A DNA stretch of 64,000 nt, taken from Gammaproteobacteria bacterium (GTDB taxonomy: Bacteria; Pseudomonadota; Gammaproteobacteria; Thiohalomonadales; Thiohalomonadaceae). How positions within the stretch are numbered: the first letter of the stretch is position 1; the number at the start of each line of letters is the position of its first letter. Under the pieces are notes generated by a model that was given only the letters and a program-made list of their open reading frames with translations, was not told the DNA's origin and did no database searches. A program made the position numbers and the translations under genes. The DNA lies in the NCBI GenBank assembly GCA_023228645.1, contig JALOAT010000005.1:76766-140765 (forward strand). The letters run 5' to 3'. Positions 33,400-44,609 of the stretch are shown piece by piece.

Positions 33400-33891
33400 T
33401 CAGCGATAACGGATATTCGACGCCACTTCCGGCGGCAGGTAGCCGCGCAGCCAAAGCGCCATATCCTCGAAATAATGCAGCAGGTACGACTGCCGCCACC
33501 AGTTGTCCTGGGGCATGGGGGTGAGCCCGCCGAGCAGCACCAGCACCACCACGATGGCGTAGCCGCGCACGAAACCGAAGCCCACACCAATGACGCGATC
33601 GGTGCCGCTCAGGCCGGATTTCTTCACCAGTTCCGTGGCCAGGTGATTCACCAATGCCGCCACCAGGATGGTGATCAGGAACAGCACGGCAATAGCCACC
33701 AGGAGTCGGCCCGTGGGGGAAGCGATGAACGGGCGCAGCAGGCGCTCGAATTCGTCGGCGAAGGTCAGTGTGACCCACACCGCCACGATCCAACCGGTGA
33801 GCGACAGGGCCTCACGGGTAAAGCCGCGCCACAGGCCGATGACGATCGAGGTTGCGATGACGGCGAGAATGACGTAGTCGACCCAGTTCAT
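33400..33891 (-). CDS. cvpA: CvpA family inner-membrane protein
   Basis: 163 aa with four membrane helices: NWVDYVILAVIATSIVIGLW, LSLTGWIVAVWVTLTFA, GRLLVAIAVLFLITILVAAL and VRGYAIVVVLVLLGGL. Named for colicin V production; known only to be needed for envelope and bile-salt tolerance in enteric bacteria. Its order dedD-cvpA-purF is conserved. ATG at 33891. Confidence 0.92.
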   Translation of the reverse strand: MNWVDYVILAVIATSIVIGLWRGFTREALSLTGWIVAVWVTLTFADEFERLLRPFIASPTGRLLVAIAVLFLITILVAALVNHLATELVKKSGLSGTDRVIGVGFGFVRGYAIVVVLVLLGGLTPMPQDNWWRQSYLLHYFEDMALWLRGYLPPEVASNIRYR

Positions 33892-33967
33892 CGCGGGGCG
33901 TGGACTTGAATGCGTTCAGGACGGGAGCCGCAGATTTTACCAGAGCTCGCGCCGCCGCGCGAAGCGA

Positions 33968-34564
33968 TCACGGGTGACTCATGACCACGGTGTCTACACC
34001 CAGCGCCTTGGCGACCTGGAGCTTCAGCGTGTCGGCGCGCTCTCGCTGCGCCTCGGGACCGACGCGCACGCGATAGGCGAGCTTGCCGCCTTCCACCTTC
34101 ACCTGCTCGACGAAGGCATCGAAGCCTTTGCTGCGCGCCTTGTCGCGCAGCGCCATGGCGTTCGCGGCCTGGGCGAAGCTGCCGAGTTGCACCACCCACG
34201 CCTGCGGGGCATCCGTCGGCTTGGCCGCAGCGGCTGCCGGCGTGACCGCGGGCTTGGCCGGCTGCACCGGCGGCGCGGTGGCGAGGGTGGCGACAGATTC
34301 GGGCGCCGGCACTGCGGCGGCGGCCTCGTAGGTCCGGGCCTGCTGCACCGAATCCACCACGCGGGCATCCGCACGGGCGGGTTCCGCGGGCAATTGCAAG
34401 GGGATATCGATGGTCTCGAATTCGGCAGCGGGACGCTCGGGGACGTTGCTGCCGTAGGAGGCCATGCGCTGGTCGTCGCCATCGAGCAGCATGGGGATGA
34501 AGATCACGGCCAGGGCCACCAGGACCACGGCCCCCGTCAGGCGTTTCTTGAGTTGTTCGTTCAC
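33968..34564 (-). CDS. dedD: DedD-like SPOR-domain membrane protein
   Basis: 198 aa. One N-terminal transmembrane helix (LTGAVVLVALAVIFIPML), a periplasmic Ala/Pro-rich linker, and a C-terminal SPOR domain (AWVVQLGSFAQAANAMALRD). SPOR domains bind denuded septal peptidoglycan, so it is probably a cell-division protein. Synteny with folC and cvpA supports DedD. Confidence 0.9.
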   Translation of the reverse strand: MNEQLKKRLTGAVVLVALAVIFIPMLLDGDDQRMASYGSNVPERPAAEFETIDIPLQLPAEPARADARVVDSVQQARTYEAAAAVPAPESVATLATAPPVQPAKPAVTPAAAAAKPTDAPQAWVVQLGSFAQAANAMALRDKARSKGFDAFVEQVKVEGGKLAYRVRVGPEAQRERADTLKLQVAKALGVDTVVMSHP

Positions 34565-34632
34565 CGCTCCCTCGCCTCCCAGACAGGTGTGTGCTCCCGG
34601 ACGCGACCGGACGGCCGTGCCGCGTTGGCGGA

Positions 34633-35892
34633 TTATACGGAGCCCGCAAAGGCCTCCGCCACCGTGTGGAAGGAACCGAATACCACCACGCGGTCGCCAG
34701 GCACCGCGTCCGCCAGCGCCCGCACCAGGGCTGCGGACACCCCGGGGAAGGCCTGCACGGCCACAATGCCGGCGTCCTTCAGCACGCCGGCAACCCGCTC
34801 GGGCCCGGCGCCCCGGGCCCCATCGAGCCCAGCCACGTACCAGGCGTCCACCTGCGCGGCGAGCTGCGCCACCACGCCGGCCGCGTCCTTGTCGGCGAGC
34901 ATGCCGATGACCAGGCGCGTGCGCCCGGCGCAGTCATGGGCTACCAGGTTGCGGGCCAGTTCGGCGGCGGCATGGGGGTTGTGGCCCACATCGAAGATGC
35001 GCGTGACCTCGCCCGGCAGCACCTGGAAACGCCCGGGCAGCTGCACGCTCGACAGGCCGGCGCGCACGTCCTGCTGGTACACCGGCAGGCGGGCGGTGAG
35101 TTGTTCCAGCACCATGAGCACGCCGGCTGCGTTCTGCGGCTGGGACACGCCCCGCAGGGCAGGCAGCGGCAGGCCGTCGCGGCGTTGCAGGCGACCGCGC
35201 CACCACCATTGCCCGCCGTCCACGGTGAAGTCGAAATCGCGACCGAGGATCAGCAGCTCGGCGCCGATGCGCTCCGCCTCGCTGAACAGCGCGGCGGGCG
35301 GGTTGGGATCGCTGCACACCGCCGGTCGGCCGGCGCGGAAGATGCCGGCCTTTTCCCGGGCGATACGCTCGCGGTCGGGGCCGAGCCATTCGGCGTGGTC
35401 CATGTCGATGGGCGTGATCAGCGCCACGTCCGCATCGAGCAGGTTCACCGCATCGAGACGCCCGCCCATGCCCACTTCCAGTACGGCCGCATCCAGGCCC
35501 GCCCGCTCCAGCAGGTCGAGCGCCGCCAGGGTGCCGAATTCGAAATAGCTGAGGGAGATGTCACCGCGCGCCTCATCGACGCGCGCGAAGGCCGTGCACA
35601 GGGCCTGGTCGGAGACCTCGTTGCCGTCGATGCGGATACGCTCGTTGTAGCGCAGCAGATGGGGTGAGGTGTAGGTGCCGACCCGGTAACCGGCGGCACG
35701 CAGGATGGCATCGAGCATGGCCACGCTGGAGCCCTTGCCGTTGGTGCCGGCCACGGTGACGACCGCATGGGACGGCCGCCCCAGCCCCATGCGCCCGAGC
35801 ACCTCCCCCACCCGCTCCAGACCCAGATCGATGGCCGTGGGATGCAGGGTCTCCTGCCAGGCCAGCCAGTCAGCGAGGGTTTGATAGCGCAT
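34633..35892 (-). CDS. folC: FolC, dihydrofolate/folylpolyglutamate synthase
   Basis: 419 aa, Mur-ligase fold. P-loop VTVAGTNGKGSSVAML, omega loop SPHLLRYNERIRIDG, then DMDHAEWLGPDRERIAREKA and FDVGHNPHAAAEL. It adds glutamates to dihydropteroate and folates. The gene is opposite in direction to nothing nearby: accD lies upstream on the same strand behind a composite repeat. Confidence 0.97.
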   Translation of the reverse strand: MRYQTLADWLAWQETLHPTAIDLGLERVGEVLGRMGLGRPSHAVVTVAGTNGKGSSVAMLDAILRAAGYRVGTYTSPHLLRYNERIRIDGNEVSDQALCTAFARVDEARGDISLSYFEFGTLAALDLLERAGLDAAVLEVGMGGRLDAVNLLDADVALITPIDMDHAEWLGPDRERIAREKAGIFRAGRPAVCSDPNPPAALFSEAERIGAELLILGRDFDFTVDGGQWWWRGRLQRRDGLPLPALRGVSQPQNAAGVLMVLEQLTARLPVYQQDVRAGLSSVQLPGRFQVLPGEVTRIFDVGHNPHAAAELARNLVAHDCAGRTRLVIGMLADKDAAGVVAQLAAQVDAWYVAGLDGARGAGPERVAGVLKDAGIVAVQAFPGVSAALVRALADAVPGDRVVVFGSFHTVAEAFAGSV

Positions 35893-35916
35893 GGGTGTGC
35901 TGGAAGAAAAAGCCGT

Positions 35917-36085
35917 TGACCACGGGGGACACGGGGAACACGGGGAAAATCATTCATGGCGCGGTAATTCCGCCCGTAGGAGCGGCCTCAGGCCGCGATT
36001 GGTTTGCTCTGCTGCGTTATCGCGGCCTGAGGCCGCTCCTACACATTCGGTATATCCCCGTGTTCCCCGTGTCCCCCGTGGTTCA
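35917..36085. repeat. Composite border repeat: family A arms around a family C REP pair
   Basis: Left arm 35917-35948 and right arm 36056-36085 are inverted CACGGGG-type copies. Between them at 35972-36044 lies a pair of AGGAGCGGCCTCAGGCCGCG repeats in opposite orientation, nearly the same as at 20830-20894. It separates accD from folC. Confidence 0.85.
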
Positions 36086-36113
36086 ATCTTTCCCGTGGTT
36101 CAATCCTTTCCCT

Positions 36114-36983
36114 TCACGCCGCCGGCAGCTGCTGCAGCATGGTGAGCACGCGGGCGAGGCGGTCGCGCATTTCGCGGCGGTCGACGATCATGTCGATGGC
36201 GCCGTGTTCGAGCAGGAATTCGCTGCGCTGGAAGCCTTCGGGCAGGGTCTCACGCACGGTCTGTTCGATGACGCGCGGGCCGGCGAAGCCGACCAGGGCA
36301 CCGGGCTCGCCGACGTTGACGTCGCCGAGCATGGCGAGGCTCGCCGATACGCCGCCCATGGTGGGATCGGTGAGCACGGAGATGAACGGGATGCCGCGCT
36401 CGGACAGGCGCGCCAGGGCCGCCGAGGTCTTGGCCATCTGCATGAGCGAGAACAGGGCCTCCTGCATGCGCGCGCCGCCCGAGGCGGAGAAGCACACCAG
36501 CGGGATGTTTTCCTCGATGCACACGTCCACGGCGCGCACGAAGCGCTCCCCGACCACCGAGCCCATGGAGCCGCCCATGAAGCTGAACTCGAAGGCACAG
36601 GCCACCAGTGGCACGCCCTTCACACGGCCCTTCATGGCGATGAGCGCATCGCTTTCATTGGTCACTTTTTGCGCCTGTAACAGGCGGTCTTTATAGCGCT
36701 TGCTGTCCTTGAACTTGAGCGCATCCACCGGCTGCACATTGGCCGCCAGTTCCACGCGCGGCTCGGGGTCGAGAAAGCTGTCCAGGCGCCGGCGTGCGCC
36801 GATGCGCATGTGATGGCTGCACTTGGGGCAGACATCCAGGTTGCGCTCCAGTTCGGCGCGATAAAGCACGGCGTTGCAGCCGGGGCACTTGGCCCACAGG
36901 CCTTCGGGCACGGTCTTCTTGACCGTGCCTTCCGTGCGTTCGGTGCGGATGTGGGTGGGGACGAGACGTTTCAGCCAACTCAT
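36114..36983 (-). CDS. accD: Acetyl-CoA carboxylase, carboxyltransferase subunit beta
   Basis: 289 aa, part of the AccA2D2 carboxyltransferase making malonyl-CoA. An N-terminal C4 zinc ribbon (KCPGCNAVLY...DVCPKCSHHM) precedes the crotonase-like domain with FSASGGARMQEALFSLMQMA and LTDPTMGGVSASLAMLGD. trpA ends 36 bp upstream on the same strand. ATG at 36983. Confidence 0.98.
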   Translation of the reverse strand: MSWLKRLVPTHIRTERTEGTVKKTVPEGLWAKCPGCNAVLYRAELERNLDVCPKCSHHMRIGARRRLDSFLDPEPRVELAANVQPVDALKFKDSKRYKDRLLQAQKVTNESDALIAMKGRVKGVPLVACAFEFSFMGGSMGSVVGERFVRAVDVCIEENIPLVCFSASGGARMQEALFSLMQMAKTSAALARLSERGIPFISVLTDPTMGGVSASLAMLGDVNVGEPGALVGFAGPRVIEQTVRETLPEGFQRSEFLLEHGAIDMIVDRREMRDRLARVLTMLQQLPAA

Positions 36984-37019
36984 GGCGAATTCCTCCGGTG
37001 CCGCGCTCGCGGCTTCTCG

Positions 37020-37840
37020 TTATTGGTTGTGTGCGGCCGTCGCGGCATCCATGGCGCGGCGCAATTCATTCAGGAAGGCAGCCGCCGTATCCGGCACCCG
37101 CGCGGGTTGCCCGTCCAGTGCGCCGATGCGGCTCACCAGGGCGCTGCCGACGATCACCGCGTCGGCCACGGTGGCGAGGCGCGCCGCCGATTCCGCGTCG
37201 TGGATGCCGAAGCCCACGCCGATGGGCAGGGCCGTATGCTTGCGGACTTCTTGGAGCCGCGCTGCGACGTCGGCGGTGTCCAGGTGCGCCGCGCCGGTGA
37301 CGCCCTTGATGGACACGTAATAGATGAAGCCACCCGCCGCCTCGCAGATATTCGTCATGCGATCAGGGGCGGTGGTGGGGGCGATCAAGAAAATGGGGGC
37401 GATGTCGCGGCGGCGGAACGCCGTCAGCAGCCCCTCCCCTTCCTCGGGCGGCAGGTCGACGGTGAGCACGCCGTCCACGCCGGCCTCGGCGGCCGCCGCG
37501 GCGAAGGTCTCGTAGCCCATCGCCTCCACCGGGTTGAGGTAGCCCATGAGCACCACGGGGGTATGCGCATCGTCCTTGCGGAATTCACTGACCATCCGCA
37601 GCACATCGCGCAGCGACACGTGATGGCGCAGCGCGCGTTCGGCAGCGCGCTGGATGACCGGGCCGTCGGCCATGGGGTCGGAAAAGGGCACGCCCAATTC
37701 GAGGATGTCGGCGCCGGCCTTCACCATGGCGTGCATGAGCGGCACGGCCACGGACGGCTCCGGATCGCCAGCCGTCACGTAGGGGATGAGGGCGGTGCGG
37801 CCCTCGGCGCGCAGCTCGGAAAAACGCTTGGCGATACGGC

Positions 37841-37844
<4 letters not shown>
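37020..37844 (-). CDS. trpA: Tryptophan synthase alpha chain
   Basis: 274-aa TIM barrel that cleaves indole-glycerol phosphate and tunnels indole to TrpB. Catalytic Glu and Asp are seen in DILELGVPFSDPMADGPVIQ and in DLPPEEGEGL. The start overlaps the trpB stop by 4 bp (ATGA), showing translational coupling. Confidence 0.98.
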
Positions 37845-39050
<1,206 letters not shown>

Positions 39051-39061
<11 letters not shown>

Positions 39062-39689
39062 TCTCGACTCCTCGCATGAAGGCGGCCATTTTCTCGGCGG
39101 ACTTGACGCCCTTGGCCGCTTCGACGCCGCTGCTCACGTCCACGCCCCAGGGGCGCACGGCGCGGATGGCGTCGGCAATGTTGTCCGGGTCCAGCCCGCC
39201 GGCCAGCACCAGCGGCCTGGAAAGCCGCGCGGGCAGCCGGTCCCAGTCGAAGCGCATGCCGGTGCCGCCGGGGACTCCGGGTTGGTAGGCGTCCACCAGC
39301 AGGGCGCGCGCGTCGGCGTACGCCTCTGCCGCGGTCGCCAAATCACAGCCCGGCCGCATGGCCAATGCCTTCAGATAGGGACGCCGGAACGCACGGCAAT
39401 ACGCAGGTGGTTCGTTGCCGTGGAACTGCAGCAGGTCCAGCGGCAGGGCGTCGAGCACGGCGTTGACGTGCTCGGGCGGCGCGTCCACGAACAGGCCCAC
39501 GGTGGTGACGAAGGCCGGCAGCGCGGCCAGGATGGCCTGCGCTTGCGCCACGTCCACGGCACGCGGACTCTTCGCGTAGAACACCAGGCCGATGGCGTCG
39601 GCGCCCAGGGACGCCGCGCGCAGACCATCTTCGGGCCGGGTGATGCCGCAGATTTTTACGCGCATACGCGCGACGGATTCGCCGTGCAT
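39051..39689 (-). CDS. trpF: Phosphoribosylanthranilate isomerase
   Basis: 212 aa (or 204 from the ATG at 39665). MRVKICGITRPEDGL carries the catalytic Cys and Asp region, and QFHGNEPPAYC and LAGGLDPDNIADA are phosphate-site motifs. Stand-alone TrpF, not fused to TrpC. It follows truA by 14 bp. Confidence 0.97.
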
Positions 39690-39703
39690 AGAAACCGAGC
39701 AGA

Positions 39704-40486
39704 TTACCAGACCAGGGGGGGCGGTGAAAGCTGCGGCAGTCCGAAGCGTGCCGGATAGCCTACGCCCACGAGATAAAGCCCGTGGGGCGGCGCCGTGACA
39801 CCGCCCACGGTGCGGTCACGGGCCTCCAGCACCTCGCGCGCCCATTCGGGCTCGTGCTCGCCGGCGCCGATGGCGGACAGCACGCCGGCGATGTTGCGCA
39901 CCATGTGGTGCAGAAAGCCGTTGGCCTCCGCGTCCAGCACGGTGTACGGGCCGTGGCGCTGCACCTCCAGGCGGTACAGCGTGCGCACCGGACTCTTCGC
40001 CTGGCACGCAACGGCGCGGTAAGAGGAGAAATCGTGTTCGCCGACCAGGTGACGTGCGGCCTCGGCCATGCGCCCGGCATCCAGTTCACGGTAGTCCCAG
40101 GTGACCCGATGGGCGAGGAAGGTGGGTCGCACCGCGCGCGAGAAGATCACGTAGCGGTAGGCGCGACGCTCGGCTGAGAAGCGCGCGTGAAAGTCGTCCG
40201 CCACGGGACGGGCCCAGAGCACGCACACGTCCTTGGGCAGGTTGGCATTGATGCCGTACACCCAGGCCCGCTCGCTGCGCTCGGCGGTGGTGTCGAAGTG
40301 CACCACCTGTCCGCTGGCATGCACCCCGGCATCGGTACGGCCGGCGCCGACGATGCTCACCGGCTGGTCGGCAACCGTGGAGACGGCGGATTCCAAGGCG
40401 CCTTGCACCGTGCGCACGGAGTGGGCCTGCGCCTGGTAGCCCCTGAACTTGCTGCCGTCGTATTCGATGCCGAGTGCTATGCGCAT
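39704..40486 (-). CDS. truA: TruA, tRNA pseudouridine(38-40) synthase
   Basis: 260 aa. Catalytic Asp in VGAGRTDAGVHASGQVVHF; RAYRYVIFSRAVRPTF and FLHHMVRNIAGVL are family blocks. It modifies the anticodon stem of many tRNAs. Its position between fimV and trpF is conserved. A family B repeat separates it from fimV. Confidence 0.97.
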   Translation of the reverse strand: MRIALGIEYDGSKFRGYQAQAHSVRTVQGALESAVSTVADQPVSIVGAGRTDAGVHASGQVVHFDTTAERSERAWVYGINANLPKDVCVLWARPVADDFHARFSAERRAYRYVIFSRAVRPTFLAHRVTWDYRELDAGRMAEAARHLVGEHDFSSYRAVACQAKSPVRTLYRLEVQRHGPYTVLDAEANGFLHHMVRNIAGVLSAIGAGEHEPEWAREVLEARDRTVGGVTAPPHGLYLVGVGYPARFGLPQLSPPPLVW

Positions 40487-40497
40487 GGACGATTTTT

Positions 40498-40612
40498 AAC
40501 GCAGAGACACAGAGAACCCGAAAGCTTGGGAAAAAAGGGAGGGCGCAAAGCACGCTGGAGATTTGTCTCTCCCCGTTCTCTGCGCCCTCTGTGTGCTCTG
40601 CGCCTCTGCGTT
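40498..40612. repeat. Family B paired inverted repeat between fimV and truA
   Basis: Left arm 40498-40519 (AACGCAGAGACACAGAGAAC) and right arm 40565-40612 (TCTCTGCGCC...CTCTGCGTT) flank a 45-bp purine-rich centre. GATTTTT lies outside the left end and TTTTCTCTTTG outside the right end. Confidence 0.8.
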
Positions 40613-40628
40613 CGATTTTCTCTTTGAA

Positions 40629-43451
40629 TCAGGCGATCTGCTGGAGGAGTTCCTCGGCCTGTTGCTTCTGGGTGGAGTCACCTTCCTGCATGACCTCGTC
40701 GAGCAGGTTGCGCGCACCGTCGCTGTCGCCCATGCCCACGTACGCTCGGGCAAGGTCGAGCTTGGTGTCCACTTCGTTGATATCACCCAGCATCAGGTCG
40801 TCGGCGTCGTCTTCTGCCGGGAGATCCATGTCGGCCAGGTTCAGCTCACCGGCAGGCTCCGTTCCGGCCGTGCCGAGATCGAGACTATTGAGATCGAAGC
40901 TGCCCAGATCGAAGCCGTCCTCGTCCTGCGACAACCCGGCGTCAACGGGGGCTGCGTCCGCCGTGAGATCAAGATCACCCAGGTCCAGGTCCGTGCCCGC
41001 GGCCGGCGAAGGATCGGCTGGTGCAGGCTCGTCCAGCGCCAGGCCACTCAGCTCCATCTCAGGCATGGCCGGCTCGGCCTGCACGGCAGCGGGCTCATCC
41101 AGCGACAGATCAACCACGCCCAAATCGGGCATCACCGCTTCGCCGGCATCGGCATTTGGCGCTGCCGGCTCATCCAGCGCGAGACCTCCCAGATCGAAAT
41201 CCAGGTCCGCAACCGCCGCGGGAACGGCCGATGCCGGTGCAGACGTCGGTGTATCGGTAGCCAATGCATCCAAGTCCAGATCGAAGCCCGTCTCCTCCAC
41301 CGGCGCGCTGGGCGCAGCCGATACGGCGGGCGCTGCCTTGGGTGCCAGGTCTTCCAGATCGGAGAAGTCCACCCCAAGGTCGAGATTGAATTCGCCGCCA
41401 CCGCCGCCGGATTCCATCTCCTCGGTCAGTGCGTCCAGGTCGAGACCGATGTCCAGGACCTCGTTGTCGAGGCGCGCATCGGCGTGGTCCGGTCCCGGCG
41501 TCAACGCCTCCGGCGCCTTGGCGAACAGGGCGTGCTCGGGGAGCAGTTCGTGACCCAGCACCAGTACCTTGTCCCACAGCGGGCCTGAACCGTTGAGCAG
41601 CGCGTGGGTCCTGAGGGCCTCGGCCTCGAATTTGGCCTTGTCCTTGGTGGCGTGATAGACCTCGAGCAGCTTCACGTGCAGTTCGGCGCGCTCCGGGTTG
41701 TGCTTGAGGGCATCCTGTACCAGGTCTTCGGCTTGCTGATAGCGCTGATAGGCCATGTAGACGTCGGCCTCGGTCAGCGGGTCGACCTCGGAGTCCTCGG
41801 CCTGGATGTCGCCCATGCCGCTGACGGCGAAGTCGCTGAAAAATGAGCTTTCTTCCGCACCTTTACCTTCCGCGGCCTTGGCTTTCATCATGGATGGCGT
41901 ACCGCCCATGAGGATGCTCTCGGTAAAGTTCCCACCGCTGCGGCGACGACGGACGATCAGCACCAGGAGGGTGACCAAGGCCACGCCCAACAGGAGGAAC
42001 AGGCCCGAGTACACCGGGTTGGCGAGCAGGTCGTCCAGCAGGGTTGGTTCCGGCTGCGGCTCGGGTATGACCACCGGACGCTTCGGCGCGGGTTTCTTGG
42101 CGGGCTTGACCGCTTCGGGTTTGGCCGCTTCCTCGGCCTTGGGCGCGGCGGCCTCTGCGGCAGGCGCGGCCTCGCCGTTGGCCGCAGCAGCGACTGCGGC
42201 GGTCGCTTCGCCGGCGGCCGCGGGCGCGACCTCCACCCTCTGACCGTCGAACGCCACTCCGACGCCGGGCTTCACTTCCGCGCCGGCCGCTGGCGCGGCG
42301 CGCGCCACATCCTGTTGACCCTGACCGGCAAGCTGGCGCTGCAGGGCGGCGAGATTGTCGTCCTGCAGCGACAACAGGCGCTGCATGTCCGCTATCTGGC
42401 CCTCGAGATCCTGGACGCGCTGACGGAGTTGTTCACTCTCTTGCTTGCTGGCGGCGCCGGCCTCCTGGGCAAGCAACAGTTCCTGCTTGAGGCTGGCCAG
42501 GGTGCCGGCTTCACCCGCGGCGGTACCGGAGGCCTCGGCCTTGCCGGCTTCGATCGCCTCCGGGGCGACCAGCTTCAGGCGTGGCTCGTCGGGTTTCACT
42601 GCAGTGGTACCGCGCGGTACCACGGAGGTACCGGTGGGCGCCCGGCTGCCGGCCTTGCCGGCGGCCTGCTGTTTGAAGTCCTGCCATTCACGATCCTGAC
42701 GGGCAACCTCACGGGCGGCTTCGGCGCGGCTCATGGCCTGGAGCAGGGCCGGATCGAGGCGCAGCACCGTTCCCGCCTTGAGGCGGTTCACGTTGCCCTC
42801 TTCAAATGCGTCGGGGTTGCCCTTGAGCAGCGCCATCATCACCTGCGGGGTGCTGTAAGAACGCGGCCGCATCGTCTTGGCGATGCTCCACAAGGTCTCG
42901 TTACCCTTGACGGGACCGTAGCGAAGGCCATCCCCGGACAGGGCCCCGCCCTTGCCGGTCTTGGGCGCGGTACTGGCGCGCTTGGTGGTGCGTGCGGGCT
43001 TGGCGCCGGTCGCCGCGGGCGCCTTCACCGCCGGCGGCGCTTCCTTCTTCATGAGTTCGGGCGGATCGAGCAGCACGGTGTAGTCGCGCAGCAGGCGCCC
43101 GGAACGCCAGTTGACCTCAAGGAGGAAATCCAGGAACGGCTCGCGTACGGGGCGTTCCGTCACGGCCTTGATGTAATAGGCGCCGCTAGGCCGCTGCGCG
43201 ACCGAGAATTCGATGGCGAGCAGCGCCGCCGGGCGGTCGAGCCCGACCTGTTGGAAGGATTCGGCGGAGGCCAGGGAGACGACGATGCTCGGCACGTCAT
43301 CGGGGGCCACCGACAGCAGGTCGATTTCCGCAGCGAGGGGTTGGTTCAGGGCCGATCGGAGATGAATATCGCCGAGCCCCAAGGAATAGGCCGCCGCCGG
43401 AAGGCATAGCAGGGCCAGCAAAATCGATTTTAGCTTCCGCAAGTTCCGCAC
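40629..43451 (-). CDS. fimV: FimV/HubP-like polar landmark protein
   Basis: 940 aa. A signal peptide (1-22, LLALLCLPAAAYSLGLG) is followed by the FimV N-terminal domain. A LysM-like domain around 178-233 (GNETLWSIAKTMRPRSYS) binds peptidoglycan. A coiled coil (LAQEAGAASKQESEQLRQRV) and a transmembrane helix (YSGLFLLLGVALVTLLVLIV) come next. A long acidic cytoplasmic part has repeated LDLD and LSLDEPA units, and the C-terminal FimV helical motif has KLDLARAYVGMGDSDGA. It anchors type IV pilus and chemosensory proteins at the pole. It sits between usg and truA as in Pseudomonas. Confidence 0.95.
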   Translation of the reverse strand: MRNLRKLKSILLALLCLPAAAYSLGLGDIHLRSALNQPLAAEIDLLSVAPDDVPSIVVSLASAESFQQVGLDRPAALLAIEFSVAQRPSGAYYIKAVTERPVREPFLDFLLEVNWRSGRLLRDYTVLLDPPELMKKEAPPAVKAPAATGAKPARTTKRASTAPKTGKGGALSGDGLRYGPVKGNETLWSIAKTMRPRSYSTPQVMMALLKGNPDAFEEGNVNRLKAGTVLRLDPALLQAMSRAEAAREVARQDREWQDFKQQAAGKAGSRAPTGTSVVPRGTTAVKPDEPRLKLVAPEAIEAGKAEASGTAAGEAGTLASLKQELLLAQEAGAASKQESEQLRQRVQDLEGQIADMQRLLSLQDDNLAALQRQLAGQGQQDVARAAPAAGAEVKPGVGVAFDGQRVEVAPAAAGEATAAVAAAANGEAAPAAEAAAPKAEEAAKPEAVKPAKKPAPKRPVVIPEPQPEPTLLDDLLANPVYSGLFLLLGVALVTLLVLIVRRRRSGGNFTESILMGGTPSMMKAKAAEGKGAEESSFFSDFAVSGMGDIQAEDSEVDPLTEADVYMAYQRYQQAEDLVQDALKHNPERAELHVKLLEVYHATKDKAKFEAEALRTHALLNGSGPLWDKVLVLGHELLPEHALFAKAPEALTPGPDHADARLDNEVLDIGLDLDALTEEMESGGGGGEFNLDLGVDFSDLEDLAPKAAPAVSAAPSAPVEETGFDLDLDALATDTPTSAPASAVPAAVADLDFDLGGLALDEPAAPNADAGEAVMPDLGVVDLSLDEPAAVQAEPAMPEMELSGLALDEPAPADPSPAAGTDLDLGDLDLTADAAPVDAGLSQDEDGFDLGSFDLNSLDLGTAGTEPAGELNLADMDLPAEDDADDLMLGDINEVDTKLDLARAYVGMGDSDGARNLLDEVMQEGDSTQKQQAEELLQQIA

Positions 43452-43559
43452 TCCCTCAGGCGCCGCTGGCGGCCGGCAACCGGTTCAGAACCATTTCCCG
43501 TCCGCAGGTTTGGTGCCGAAACTTATCAAACCGCTTTAGTTGTAGCAACTAACCATGTC

Positions 43560-44579
43560 TCACGAGAGGTTTTTTGCTAACTGCTCCGCAATTTGGATGC
43601 AGTTCAAAGCCTGCCTCCGGACGTTCTCTGTGACCACCCAAAAATCCAGTCCGCGGGGGTGGCTCAGGTCCTCCCGGAGCCGGCCGACCCACACCGGATC
43701 CTGCCCCGCCGCCTCGGTGACCGGCGTCGGAAAACCGTCGGCCCCGTGCTCGTCCAGCACCTCGACACCCGGCGCCGCTTCCAGCAGGGTGCGGGCACGG
43801 CCGACATCGAGCTTGTCGCAGGTCTCCAGGTGCACGGCCGCCGAATGGCCGAAGAAAACCGGGGCGCGCACGGCGGTCGCGTTGACCCCGAGCCCGGGCA
43901 GGCCGAGCACGCGGCGCAGCTCCGTAAGAAATTTCATTTCCTCGCGGGTATACCCGTTGTCGAGAAACGTGTCCACCTGGGGCAGCAGATTAAAGGCAAT
44001 TTGCCTAGGGAAGACCTTCGGCTCGATGGGGCGCACGTTGAGCAGATTGGCCGTTTGTTTCGCCAGCTCCTCCACCCCCGCGCGCCCGGCGCCGGACACG
44101 GCCTGCAAGGTCACGACGTTCACACGCGTGAGGCCGGCCGCTTCATGCAACGGCTTGAGCGCGACCGCGAGGGCAATGGTCCCGCAGGAGGGGCTGCTGA
44201 CGATCCGACCTTCGGAAACCCCCGCCAGCGCCTGCGGATTCACGTCGGCCACTAGCAGCGGCACGTCGGGTGCGTCACGAAAACGGGGCGAGCTGTCGAT
44301 CACCACGGCGCCGGCGGCCGCGGCGATGGGCGCGTGACGCGCCGCCAATTCCGCACCCGCGCAGAAGAAGGCCAGGCGAATCCCCGAAAAATCGAAGCCC
44401 TCGATGGCCTGAACGCGCACATGACTGCCGCGGAATTCCACGCGACCGCCGGCCCCCTCGCCGAGCGCGAGCAACGCCAGCTTCCCCAACGGAAACTCGC
44501 GCTCCTCAAGCAACTGCACCAGGGCCTCGCCCACCAGCGTGTCGGGGCCGACGACAGCGACGTTCATTTTCTCAGGCAT
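43560..44579 (-). CDS. usg: Usg-like second aspartate-semialdehyde dehydrogenase homologue
   Basis: 339 aa of the ASADH family, closest in layout to Usg, found between asd and fimV in gammaproteobacteria. The N-terminal Rossmann motif is VAVVGPDTLVGEALVQLL, the nucleophile region SSPSCGTIALAVALKPL keeps Cys, and RAPVFFGHSAAVHLET keeps the Arg, Gly-His pair. Many Usg proteins are thought inactive, so the retained residues are notable. MPEKMNV or the Met four codons later may be the start. Confidence 0.85.
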   Translation of the reverse strand: MPEKMNVAVVGPDTLVGEALVQLLEEREFPLGKLALLALGEGAGGRVEFRGSHVRVQAIEGFDFSGIRLAFFCAGAELAARHAPIAAAAGAVVIDSSPRFRDAPDVPLLVADVNPQALAGVSEGRIVSSPSCGTIALAVALKPLHEAAGLTRVNVVTLQAVSGAGRAGVEELAKQTANLLNVRPIEPKVFPRQIAFNLLPQVDTFLDNGYTREEMKFLTELRRVLGLPGLGVNATAVRAPVFFGHSAAVHLETCDKLDVGRARTLLEAAPGVEVLDEHGADGFPTPVTEAAGQDPVWVGRLREDLSHPRGLDFWVVTENVRRQALNCIQIAEQLAKNLS

Positions 44580-44609
44580 GGTCGAGAAAAAAGACTCACC
44601 ACAAAAAGA

